Program-made: the position numbers and the translations under genes
The notes under the pieces: model-generated
Database searches by the model: none
Told to the model about the DNA's origin: nothing
What the model saw: the letters and a program-made list of their open reading frames with translations, nothing else
Assembly (NCBI RefSeq): GCF_902167145.1
Contig: NC_050100.1
Span: 184,877,439-184,941,438, forward strand
Origin: Zea mays
Lineage: Eukaryota > Streptophyta > Magnoliopsida > Poales > Poaceae
Direction: 5' to 3'
DNA: 64,000 bases
In this document: positions 19,730 through 29,558 of the stretch, piece after piece
Layout: the number at the start of each line of letters is the position of its first letter
How positions within the stretch are numbered: the first letter of the stretch is position 1

Positions 19730-22700
19730 TTAAGGGTAGAAGCGACATAGCTGTCGAATGTTCCAAGCGTTGTTGTAGACCTCGCCTTGACTGTTGGCCA
19801 GCTTGTATGTTCCGGGCTTCAAGATCTTGGCGATGATGAATGGCCCTTCCCAGGGAGGCGTGAGCTTGTGACGCCCTCAGGCGTCTTGTCGTAGCCGAAG
19901 CACCAAGTCGCCCACCTAGAGGTCTCGGGACCGAACCCCTCGGGCGTGGTAGCGTCGCAGGGACTGCTGATACCGCGCCGAGTGTAGTAAGGCCATGTCC
20001 CGAGCCTCTTCCAGCTGGTCCAGTGAGTCTTCTTGGTTGGTCTGATTGCTTCGGTCGTCGTACGCCCTCGTCCTCGGGGAACCGTATTCTAAGTCTGTGG
20101 GCAGGATAGCCTCGGCCACATAGACTAGAAAGAACGGCGTGAAGCTCGTGGCTCGGCTTGGCGTCGTTCTCAGACTCCAGACCACCGAGGGGAGTTCTTT
20201 CATCCATCGTCTGCCGAATTTGTTGAGGTCGTTGTAGATCCGTGGCTTGAGTCCTTGCAGAATCATGCCATTGGCACGCTCTACTTGCCCATTCGTCATG
20301 GGGTGAGCTATAGCGGCCCAGTCCACCCGGATGTGGTGGTCCTCGCAGAAGTCCAGGAACTTTCTGCCAGTGAACTGGGTGCCGTTGTCGGTGATGATGG
20401 AGTTCGGGACCCCGAAGCGATGGATGATGTTGGTGAAAAACGCCATCGCCTGTTCGGACCTGATGCTGTTTAGGGGTCGGACCTCGATCCACTTGGAGAA
20501 TTTGTCGATAGCGACCAGCAGGTGCGTGTAGCCCCCGGGTGCCTTCTGCAAGGGACGGATGAGGTCCAGACCCCACACAGCAAACGGCCAGGTGATGGGT
20601 ATTGTTTGCAGGGCCTGAGCGGGTAGGTGCGTCTGCCTTGCGTAGAATTGACATCCTTGGTAGGTGCATACAATCCTAGTGGCGTCGGCCACCGCGGTTG
20701 GCCAGTAGAAACCCTGTCGGAAGGTGTTTCCAACGAGGGCCCGAGGTGCTGCGTGGTGATCGCAAGCCCCCGAGTGTATTTCTTGTAATAACTCCTGACC
20801 TTCGGCGATGGATATGCATCGCTGGAGGATGCCTGAGGGGCTGCGGTGATAGAGCTCCTTTCCGTCACCCAGCAAGACGAACGACTTGGCACGCCGCGCC
20901 AGTCGCCGAGCTTCGGCTCTGTCGAGGGGTAGCTCTCCTCGGTGGAGATATTGCAGGTACGGGGTCTGCCAGTTTCGATTAGGCATGACCCCATTCCGCT
21001 CTTCCTCGACGCGCAGTGCCTCACCCTCGGGGGCCGAGGGTGCCTCGGGCTGAGCCGAGGGCGCCTCGGGCAGGGCCGAGACCTTCTCGGGCTCGGGCGT
21101 GTCGTCGGTCTTGACTGAGGGTTGATGTAGGTCTCGGGAGAAGACATCCGGAGGGACCGTTGTCCGCCCCGAGGCTATCTTAGCCAGCTCGTCCGCAGTC
21201 TCATTGTATCGTCGTGTGATGTGGTTGAGCTCGAGCCCGTAGAACTTGTCCTCTAGGCGCCGAACCTCATCGCAGTAGGCTTCCATCTTCGGGTCGCGGC
21301 AGTGTGAGTTCTTCATGACTTGGTCGATGACAAGCTGCGAGTCGCCACGAGCGTCGAGGCGTCGGACCCCTAGCTCGATGGCGATGCGCAACCCGTTAAC
21401 CAGAGCCTCGTACTCGGCCACGTTGTTGGACGCCGGGAAATGGAGGCGCAGCACGTAGCGGAGGTGCTTTCCGAGGGGTGAGATGAAGAGCAGGCCCGCG
21501 CCCGCTCCTGTTTTCATCAACGACCCGTCGAAAAACATGGTCCAGAGTTCCGGTTGGATTGGAGCTGCTGGAAGCTGGGTATCGACCCATTCAGCCACAA
21601 AGTCCGCCAAGACTTGGGACTTGATGGCCTTCTGAGGGGCGAACGAGATTGTCTCGCCCATGATCTCCACCGCCCACTTTGCAATCCTACCTGAGGCCTC
21701 TCGGCACTGGATGATCTCCCCCAGGGGGAAGGATGACACCACAGTCACCGGGTGAGACTCAAAGTAGTGTCGCAACTTTCGCTGCGTCAGAATTACCGCG
21801 TACAGTAGCTTCTGAATTTGTGGGTAGCGGATTTTGGTCTCGGACAGTACCTCACTGATGAAGTAGACCGGCCTCTGGACGGGCAATGCGTGCCCCTCTT
21901 CTCATCTCTCGACCACGATCGCGGTGTTGACCACCTGAGTGGTAGCGGCGATGTAGATCAAGAGGGCTTCTCTGGCAGCGGGGGGCACCAAGATGGGTGC
22001 GCTTGTAAGGAGCGCCTTTAGGTTCCCGAGGACTTCCTCGGCCTCGGAGGTCCAAGTGAAGCGCTTGGTCTTCCTCAAGAGGCGGTACAGAGGTAGGCCT
22101 CTTTCGCCGAGGCGCGAGATGAAACGGCTCAGAGCCGCAAGGCATCCCATAACCCTCTGTACTCCTTTCAAGTCCTTGATGGGCCCCATGTTGGTGATGG
22201 CCGCGATTTTCTCTGGGTTGGCCTCGATGCCCCACTCGGAGACGATGAACCCCAGGAGCATGCCTCGGGGGACTCCGAAGACACACTTCTCGAGATTGAG
22301 TTTTAAGCCTTTCGCCTTGAGACACTTGAATGTCGTTTCAAGGTCGGAGAGGAGGTCGGAGGCCTTTCTCGTCTTGACTACGATGTCATCGACGTAAGAC
22401 TCGATCGTTCGACCAATGTGCTCTCCGAACACGTGGTTCATGCACCTTTGGTATGTCGCACTCGCATTCCTCAAACCGAATGGCATGGTAACGTAGCATT
22501 ACATGCCAAAGGGTGTGATGAAAGAAGTCGTGAGCTGGTCGGACTCTTTCATCCTGATTTGGTGATACCCTGAGTAGGCATCGAGGAAAGACAGGGTTTC
22601 GCACCCAGCAGTGGAATCCACGATTTGATCGATGCGAGGCAGAGGGTAGGGAACCTTCGGACATGCTTTGTTTAGACCAGTGTAGTCTACACACATCCGC

Positions 22701-23341
22701 CATTTCCCTCCTTTATTTCTCACAAGCATAGGGTTGGCAAGCCATTCGGGATGGAATACCTCTTTGATGAACCCTGCAGCCATCAGCTTGTGGATCTCCT
22801 CGCCTATGGCTCTGCGCTTTTCTTCGTCGAATCGGCGCAGAGGCTGCTTCACGGGTCGGGCTCCAGCTCGGATATCCAGCGAGTGCTCGCTGACATCCCT
22901 CGGTATGCCAGGCATGTCCGAGGGACTCCACACAAAAACTTCGGCGTTCGCGCGGAGAAAGTCGACGAGCACTGCTTCCTATTTGGGGTCGAGCTCGGAG
23001 CTGATCCGGATCTGCTTGGAGGCGTCGTTGCTGGGGTCGAGAGGGACGGACTTAACCGTCTCAGCTGGCTCGAAGTTGCCGGCGTGGCGCTTCGCATCTG
23101 GCGCCTCCTTGGAGAGGCTCTCCAGGTCGGCGATGAGGGCCTCGGATTCGGCGAGGGCCTCGGTGTACTCCACGCACTCCACGTCGCATTCGTACGCGTG
23201 TCGGTACGTGGAGCCGACGGTGATGACCCCGTTGGGGCCCGACATCTTGAGCTTGAGGTAGGTGTAGTTGGGGACGGCCATGAACTTGGTGTAGCATGGT
23301 CTCCTCAGCACTGCGTGGTAGGTTCCTCGGAACCCAACCAC
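19730..23341 (-). pseudogene. Huck-like pol: reverse transcriptase, RNase H, second RNase H, integrase
   Basis: Reads from about 23341 down to TAA at 19730-19732. The parts are a post-protease linker, reverse transcriptase (WRMCVDYTGLNKACPK, FLDAYSGYHQI, active site YVDD near 22410), a degenerate Ty3 RNase H, then a second, archaeal-type RNase H (MFFDGSLMKTGAGAG, NNVAEYEALVNGL, ARGDSQLVIDQV, 21550-21170). The integrase has a D-D-E core visible in WGLDLI, IITDNGTQF and GQVERANGM. A linker with PPWEGPFII and KPGTYKLA follows. The frame is broken by TAG 22979-22981, TAA 22499-22501, TGA 21902-21904, TAG 19916-19918 and TGA 19877-19879, all followed by continued homology in the same frame. A double RNase H is characteristic of the Tat lineage. 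Confidence 0.85.
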
Positions 23342-23403
23342 CTCGAACGTGAGGGTTTCCTTTCAGAAGTTGGAGGGAGTACGAAGCAGACGGGCAGATC
23401 GAG

Positions 23404-25128
23404 TTACCCAAGGGGTTGGACGTGTTTCCCAGGGATGATCCCATGAAAAGGCGCCGCGCCGGCCCGGATCGAGGACATATCGATCTGCAGGAGCCCGAGG
23501 GTCTCGGCGTAGATGATGTTGAGGCTGCTGCCTCCGTCCATGAGGACCTTGGTGAGCCTGATGTTGCCGATGACGGGATCGACAACGAGCGGGTACTTTC
23601 CTGGGCTCGGCACGCGGTTGGGGTGGTCGCCCTGGTCGAAGGTGATGGGCTTGTCGGACCAGTCTAGGTAGACTGGCGCCGCCACCTTTACCGAGCAGAC
23701 CTCCCGGCGCTCTCGCTTGTGGTGTCGAGCCGAGGCGTTCGCCACTTGCCCACCGTAGATCATGAAGCAGTCGTGGACCTCGGGGAACTCCTCTGCCTTG
23801 TGATCCTCCTTCTTGTCGTTGTTGTGGGCTCTACCACCTTCCGCCGGTGGCCCGGCCTTGTGGAAATAGCGCCGAAGCATGACGCACTCCTCAAGGGTGT
23901 GCTTGACGGGACCCTGATGATAGGGGCACGACTCCTTGAGCATCTTGTCGAACAGGTTGGCACCTCCGGGAGGCTTCCGAGGGTTCCTGTGCTCGGCGGT
24001 GGCGACAAGGTCTGCGTCGGTGGCGTCGCGTTTCGCTTGCGACTTCTTCTTGCCCTTCTTCTTGGTGTCGCGCTGAGCGGACGCCTTGGGGACATCTTTC
24101 GGCTGGCGCCCCTGAGGCTGCTTGTCCTTTCGGAAGATGGCCTCGACCGCCTCCTGACCAGAGGCAAACTTGGTGGCGATGTCCATCAGCTCACTCGCCC
24201 TGGCAGGAGTCTTACGACCCAGCTTGCTCACCAGGTCGCGGCAAGTGGTGCCGGCGAGGAACGCGCCGATGACATCCGAGTCGGTGATGTTGGGCAGCTC
24301 GGTGCGCTGCTTCGAAAATCGCCAGATGTAGTCCCTGAGGGACTCTCCCGGCTGCTGGCGGCAGCTTCGAAGATCCCAGGAGTTCCCAGGGCGCACGTAT
24401 GTGCCCTAGAAGTTGCCGGCGAAGGCTTTGACTAGGTCATCCCAGTTGGAGATCTCCGCAGGAGGCAGATGCTCCAGCCAGGCTCGGGCGGCGTCGGAGA
24501 GGAACAGGGGAAGGTTGCGGATGATGAGGTTGTCATCGTCCGTTCCACCCAGCTGGCAGGTCAGCCGGTAGTCCACGAGCCACAGTTCCGGCTTTGACTC
24601 CCCAGAGTACTTGGTGATGGTAGTCGGGGTTCGGAACCGGGTCGGGAACGGCGCCCGTCGTATGGCCCGGCTGAAAGCTCATGGACCGGGTGGTTCGGGC
24701 GAGGGGCTCCGATCCTCCCCGCTGTCGTAGCGTCCCCCACGCCTGGGGTGGTAGCCTCGGCGCACCTTCTCGTCGAGGTGGGCTCGACGTTCGCGGCGGT
24801 GGTGCTCGTTGCCGAGGCGACCCGGGGCCACAGGCGCTGTGTTCTGCGTGCGCCCGGTGTGGACCGAGGCTTCCCGCATGAACCGGGAAGTCGCGGCGCG
24901 ATGCTCCGAGGGGTACCCCTTCCTTCGGGAGGCAGAGCTCTCGGCCCGTCGGACCGCGACATCTTCTAGGAGATTCTTGAGCTCTCCCTGGATACGCCGC
25001 CCCTCGGTGGGTGGATGGTTCCGGCATCGCTCGGAGTAGTATTGCTGCTGCGGCCAGGTTCTGGCCGACCCCACTAGAAGCTGGGGGCAGCCTTGCCCTG
25101 GCATCGTCGGCAATGCGGTGCTAGACAT
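23404..25128 (-). pseudogene. Huck-like gag core, zinc-finger-like motif and protease
   Basis: The gag core is visible as AARAWLEHLPP and WDDLVKAFAGNF, then after a TAG at 24406-24408 as GESLRDYIWRFSKQRTELP. A lysine-rich linker, a CPYHQGPVKHTLEEC cysteine/histidine motif, and the aspartic protease with LMDGGSSLNIIY (DGGS in place of the more usual DSG/DTG) follow. The frame stops at 23404-23406, and a frameshift separates it from pol. It is not translatable as one piece in this copy. Confidence 0.8.
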
Positions 25129-25241
25129 CCTGGGCTAGATGACGCGCTTCTCCGGCCGGTGCTCGGCCTGCCCACTCCTGCCCGATATTTTTCCGAAGCT
25201 GCACAAGTTGTCCTGCTTCCTCGTCGAGCCTGGCCTGTACC

Positions 25242-26228
25242 TCACGGATTTGCTCGAGCTGTGCGTCCTGACCCCCCCGCAGGGACTGGGACCACAGCTA
25301 GCTCCCGAAGGATGTCAATGCGAGGCACAGGCCTAGGGGGATCACCGTCCTCCGGCATACCAAGATGGTTGCCTTCATCGAGACCCCCTAGATCGACGTG
25401 GAAACATTCGCGACTTGGGCCACAGTCCTCGTCGTCGAGGCTGTGGCTACTATCGGAGCAATCGGAGAGGCAGTAGTCACATGCGGTCATGAAGTCTCGC
25501 ATGGCACTGGGGTCACCGAGCCCGGAGAAATCCCAACCTGAGTCGGGCTCGTCATCTTCCTCGGAACCCAGGGGCCCGTAGGTCGAGATGGCCATCAGTC
25601 GGTCCCAGGGTGACCGCATATGATACCCCGGAGGGTCTGGACATGCCATTATGAAAGCGTCCACCGAAGCGAGGTCGCTTGGTGGGTCGCAGCTGAATCT
25701 AAAAGGCATGGAATGGGAAACGGACGGTACCTCTTGATCGACGGGTGGTGACGAAGTCGCGTCAGGGGCGGACTGCACCGTTGTCTGAGGTACGAAGCTA
25801 ACGCCCAGCAAGTCCTTCGCGAGCGTGCTGGCGTCGTCCGTCAGCTTAGGGTTGGCGTGTTGCGGGGAGACGACGCTCGTCTTCGTCTCAGACGCGAGGT
25901 CAACGCCCGACATGTCCCCCGCTGGGGCGCCGGCGCCGTCGACTCGCTCGACAGCCGATGAGGTGCCGCCTCCTGCTTGGCCATGCCTGCCCCGCCTCCT
26001 CCTCTGTCGGCGGGGAAGGTGACGGGACAGACCCGAATGTTGCTCTTCCGCCACGTGGGGAAGACGTCGTCGATTCCGCCGCCGGTGGGTGGGCGGACGG
26101 CCGCCATTGTCGTTGTCGCGCGGCGGAGGAAGGAGTATCATGTCGTAGCTGCCATCGAGGAACATGAACTCAAGACTCCCGAAACGGAGCATCGTTCTGG
26201 GTTGGAGAGGTTGCTGGAGACTACCCAT
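25242..26228 (-). CDS. Huck-like gag N-terminal region
   Basis: An open frame just after the primer-binding site. I place the start at the first ATG beyond it (26228); an ATG at 26297 lies inside the LTR and would force translation through the primer-binding site. The product is about 328 residues, Arg- and Asp/Glu-rich, with no catalytic motif. In other Tat-type elements this position holds the gag leader. It ends before the gag core, so the stop at 25242 may be secondary. Its function is structural at most. Confidence 0.55.
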   Translation of the reverse strand: MGSLQQPLQPRTMLRFGSLEFMFLDGSYDMILLPPPRDNDNGGRPPTHRRRNRRRLPHVAEEQHSGLSRHLPRRQRRRRGRHGQAGGGTSSAVERVDGAGAPAGDMSGVDLASETKTSVVSPQHANPKLTDDASTLAKDLLGVSFVPQTTVQSAPDATSSPPVDQEVPSVSHSMPFRFSCDPPSDLASVDAFIMACPDPPGYHMRSPWDRLMAISTYGPLGSEEDDEPDSGWDFSGLGDPSAMRDFMTACDYCLSDCSDSSHSLDDEDCGPSRECFHVDLGGLDEGNHLGMPEDGDPPRPVPRIDILRELAVVPVPAGGSGRTARANP

Positions 26229-26270
26229 CTGGAGCTTGACGGGAAGCTGTTCGTCAACACGCAGCAGGCC

Positions 26271-26287
26271 CCTACCTGGCGCGCCAA
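26271..26287 (-). other. Primer-binding site of the Huck-like element
   Basis: On the minus strand TGGCGCGCCAGGTAGGG follows the 5' LTR end GCCGACA after two bases. Its position and the TGG start are those of a tRNA primer site. The tRNA species is not assigned. Confidence 0.7.
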
Positions 26288-26288
26288 C

Positions 26289-27736
26289 TGTCGGCATTTC
26301 GACCCCGGGGGGTCCCTGGACCGACGAGTAAATTGTCGCTGCGTGTCCCAGCCCAGATGGGTCGGCGCGAGACGGAACACAAAGGGGGGAAACAGCAAGG
26401 GGAAACCGCGGCCTTCGTGTTGTCCTGCGCCCAGGGCGGATGCGCTTGCAGTAGGGGGTTACAAGCGTTCGCGTGGGAGAGAGAGAGAGAGAGACTGTCC
26501 GCCAGCCCGTTCTCCCGCGCGGCCAACCTTCTCGTACGAGAGCCCTGGGCCTTCCTTTTATAGACGTAAGGAGAGGGCCCAGGTGTACAATGGGGGGTGT
26601 AGCAATGTGCTAACGTGTCTAGCAAAGGGGAGCCAGAGCCCTATGTACGTGCCGTCGTGGCTGTCGGAGAGGTTTTGGCGCCCTGTTCATGTGATGTCGT
26701 GGCCGTTGGAGGAGCGCTTGAGCCCCGTGGAAGTACAGCTGTCGGGGCTATCGGATCCTTGCTGACGTCTCCTTGCTTCCGTAAGGGGCTGAGAGTCGCC
26801 GTCGTCATGGAGCACGCGGGGTGCCATCATTACTTGTTTACCGGGGCGAGCCAGATGGGACGCCAGTCTTGTTCCCCGTAGCCTAAGCTAGCTAGGGGTA
26901 GGGTAATGATGGCCCCCCTATGACGTGGTCGGTCCGAGCCCGAGGTCGGGCGAGGCGGTGACTCCTCCGAGGTCGAGGTTGAGCCCGAGCCCTGGGGTCG
27001 GGCGAGGCGGAGACCGTCGTCCGAGGTCGAGGTTGAGTCCGAGCCCTGGGGTCGGGCGAGGCGGAGTCCGTCGTCCGAGGTCCAGGTTGAGTCCGTGCCC
27101 TGGGGTCGGGCGAGGCGGAGTCCGTCTTCCGAGGTCGAGGCTGAGTCTGGGCCCGGGGGTCAGGCGAGGCGGAGACCGTTGTCCGAGGTCGAGGCTGAGT
27201 CCGAGCCCTGGGGTCGGGCGAGGCGGAGCTTCCTATGGCGCCTGAGGCCGGTCTTGGCGGCTGTCAGCCTCACCCTGACGGGTGGCACAACAGTCGGAGC
27301 AGCGTAGGCGGCGCTGTTTTCCTGTCAGGTCAGCCAGTGGAGGGGCGAAGTGACTGCGGTCACTTCGGCCTTGTCGTCTGAGGAGCGCGCGTCAGGATAA
27401 GGTGTCAGGCGATCCTTGCATTGAATGCTCCTGCGATACGGTCGGTTGTCGTGGCGATCTGGCCAAGGTTGCTTCTCCACGAAGCCTGCCCGAGCTGGGC
27501 CTCGGGCGAATCGAAGGTGCGTCCGTTGCTTGAGGGGATCCTCGGGCGAGACGTGAATCCTCCTGGGTCGGCTACCTTTGCCCGAGGCTGGGCTCGGGTG
27601 AGGCGAGATCGTGTCCCTTGAGTGGACGGAGCCTTGACCTCAATTGCGCCCATCAGGCCTTTGCAGCTTTGTGCTGATGGGGTTTACCAGCTGAGATTAG
27701 GAGTCTTGGGGGTACCCCTAATTATGGTCCCCGACA
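26289..27736 (-). repeat. 5' LTR (1448 bp) of the Huck-like element
   Basis: On the minus strand it starts TGTCGGGGACCATAATTAGG and ends AATGCCGACA. It carries five units of the 54-bp array (26946-27221), one fewer than the partner LTR; the missing unit corresponds to unit three of the other copy. Promoter elements are not obvious by eye. Confidence 0.9.
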
Positions 27737-27741
27737 GTAAT
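27737..27741. repeat. Right target-site duplication GTAAT of the Huck-like element
   Basis: Identical to 13890-13894. Together with intact LTR termini it shows that the two LTRs belong to the same insertion. Confidence 0.9.
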
Positions 27742-28486
27742 AAACCATCCGGCTTTCTCCTCTTGCGAGGTTAGGGCCAACAGTTTACATCACATGGAAA
27801 ATGCTCCCAACAAGCAGGAAGGACATAACCTCCAGCTAAAACCTTAGAAACAAACTAATTTAAAGCAACCCTATTCGAAAAACACCAACCAAAATGAGAA
27901 AAGATATCCATGGCCACCGTCTCTAACTGGTGACAAGCATTCTTCAACAAGACGCCATCAGCTTCACTATTTTTTGGAGTTGAGCCCAAGTTCGGAGCCA
28001 GTATGTTCCCTAAAAAGAACCTGCAGATATGTAAACATCATAATTTTATCAAATACCAAGTTATTCCTGCTTATCCAAGTAGCCCACCAAAGAGTTTATG
28101 TAATAACTGGATGCTTAGTATTTGAGTCTATACCCAAAACATGTCTTACTGATCTTGGTCGTTGCAAAACCAAAACAGAACAATAACAGCCACATATACA
28201 TGGCAAAATGATAATTGACAAATAAGTGTTGTATTATCTCGTCTTTGCTAAAAAACCATACTTTTTATTACTTTGCCAATTGCGTCTAATTAAGTTATCC
28301 TTTTTTAAAACCATACCTTTTAAAAGGTACCACAAAAAGATCTTAATATTTAGAGGTAATTTTAGTTTCCAAATTAATTTATGATAAAACACTAAACCAT
28401 TATTGATTGAAGTATTATACATCGACTTAACTGAAAACAGACCAGATATGGTCAAATTCCACCTAAAAGAATCTCTCTTTGGTGAC
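27742..28486 (-). mobile_element. LINE (L1-type) 3' fragment with RT zinc-binding domain
   Basis: On the minus strand 28554-28234 encodes FRWNLTISGLFSVKSMY and LIWKLKLPLNIKIFLWYLLKG, the zinc-binding region found C-terminal to reverse transcriptase in plant L1 elements (zf-RVT, PF13966). The following bases continue in another frame with IIQHLFFDCHFAMYMW. The remaining sequence to 27742 is 3' untranslated LINE sequence and continues at 13889-13871 across the Huck-like insertion. The 5' part of the LINE is missing. Confidence 0.65.
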
Positions 28487-28661
28487 GTTTGGTTCACAAA
28501 ATGCAACGTAAACGGTAACGGTAATGATTCACACTCGATTACCAACGGTAACATGTTTGAATAAGACGTTATCAGTTTCTAGTACGATATCTAATTACGG
28601 TCGGATTTAAACAAACATGGTTTAACGTTATCGGTTCCCGTTACAAATATATGAACCAAAC
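28487..28661. mobile_element. MITE-like element (175 bp)
   Basis: Terminal inverted repeats GTTTGGTTCA (28487-28496) and TGAACCAAAC (28652-28661) enclose AT-rich sequence with repeated AACGGTAACGGTAA motifs. No coding capacity. The TIR type suggests a hAT or Tourist derivative; no clear target duplication was found. The region 28662-29200 to its right holds no gene I can support except the 5' flank of the next gene. Confidence 0.5.
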
Positions 28662-29558
28662 AACACTTTTGTGTTTGTCAATGAACATGTGAACATAAGC
28701 TGCAAGAATTTTTGTTGCAGCCAAACAAAGACACATAAATACCTCGGTCTCCTCATCAGTATCAAGTCTTCATGTAACTGCCAATTAAAAAAAACATAAC
28801 TAATCTTACTCTTAAAAAATATATAATCGGGAATATAATGAGTAGCCATGTATAGCCGGTGCCCGGTAGACGGTAGTCATGACTCATGACTCAGAAGCAC
28901 AACCTATGCCCCACCCCTCTCTCTCTCCTCTGTCGCCTTCCTACTACAAAGGACGCATCTGGCCGACGCCGACCAGGCGACTCCTGGTCAGTGGGCACTG
29001 GGCAGGCACTCCGGCACTGGCTCCTTCCTTCCCTTTCCCTGATCCCTCGTCCAGTCGTCCTCCTCTGCCCGGTACAGCTGCGAAGCCGGCACTGGCTCTG
29101 CTCTGCTCGCCAGCAGCACCGACCTCCACTCTACGTCTCCACCAGACCACCAGCAAGGCGAGCTCCTTTTTCACTCCCCCAAATCTCTGAATAAAAAATC
29201 GCGCAAGCAACCTCGCTCCACCGGCCTCCGCAAGTTCGTTCAGTCAGGTCAGGTCCCAGCCCACGCAGCATTTGACAGCGCGAGGCGGTTGCCCAGTCAG
29301 GTCCGCCTTTTCTTGGTTACGTTTTCCTTTGATTTTGTTTAGTTAAATGCCCATAACCACCGGCAATCCAGTCTCCACGCCCGGTTATTGTAAGCTCTGA
29401 GTTGCTCCTGGGCGCCAGTTTTAATTACCCCATCTCCGGTGTGGATTTGACGAGGGGCATTCACATTTTCGTCTTCCCATTTTGCACAGCTGGGGTGGAC
29501 GGCTTTGATTTGCTTCGAAGGGAGTGAGATTGGTTGAAGCCTTCGACCAAGGTTGTCG

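Larger units (their letters stand above)
13895..27736 (-). mobile_element. Complete Huck-like Tat-lineage Ty3/gypsy retrotransposon (13.8 kb)
   Basis: Full element on the minus strand: 5' LTR (27736 to 26289), primer-binding site, gag, protease, reverse transcriptase, RNase H, a second RNase H, integrase, a non-coding 3' region of about 4.3 kb, a polypurine tract and the 3' LTR (15394 to 13895). It is flanked by GTAAT on both sides. Total size and LTR size (about 1.45-1.5 kb) and the LTR start TGTCGGGGACCATAATTAGG fit maize Huck; the name is from memory. Several in-frame stops and at least one frameshift make this copy defective. It carries a nested solo LTR at 18422-18724. Confidence 0.88.

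Noticed and set aside
26228..26297. Gag start at the ATG inside the 5' LTR (26297)
   Set aside because: Translation would run through the LTR end and primer-binding site; the next ATG at 26228 is the more likely start.
28879..29210. Overlapping frames on both strands just upstream of the At3g27390-like gene
   Set aside because: No domain and low-complexity Ser/Pro/Leu content; the position fits promoter and 5' UTR of the gene starting at 29559.
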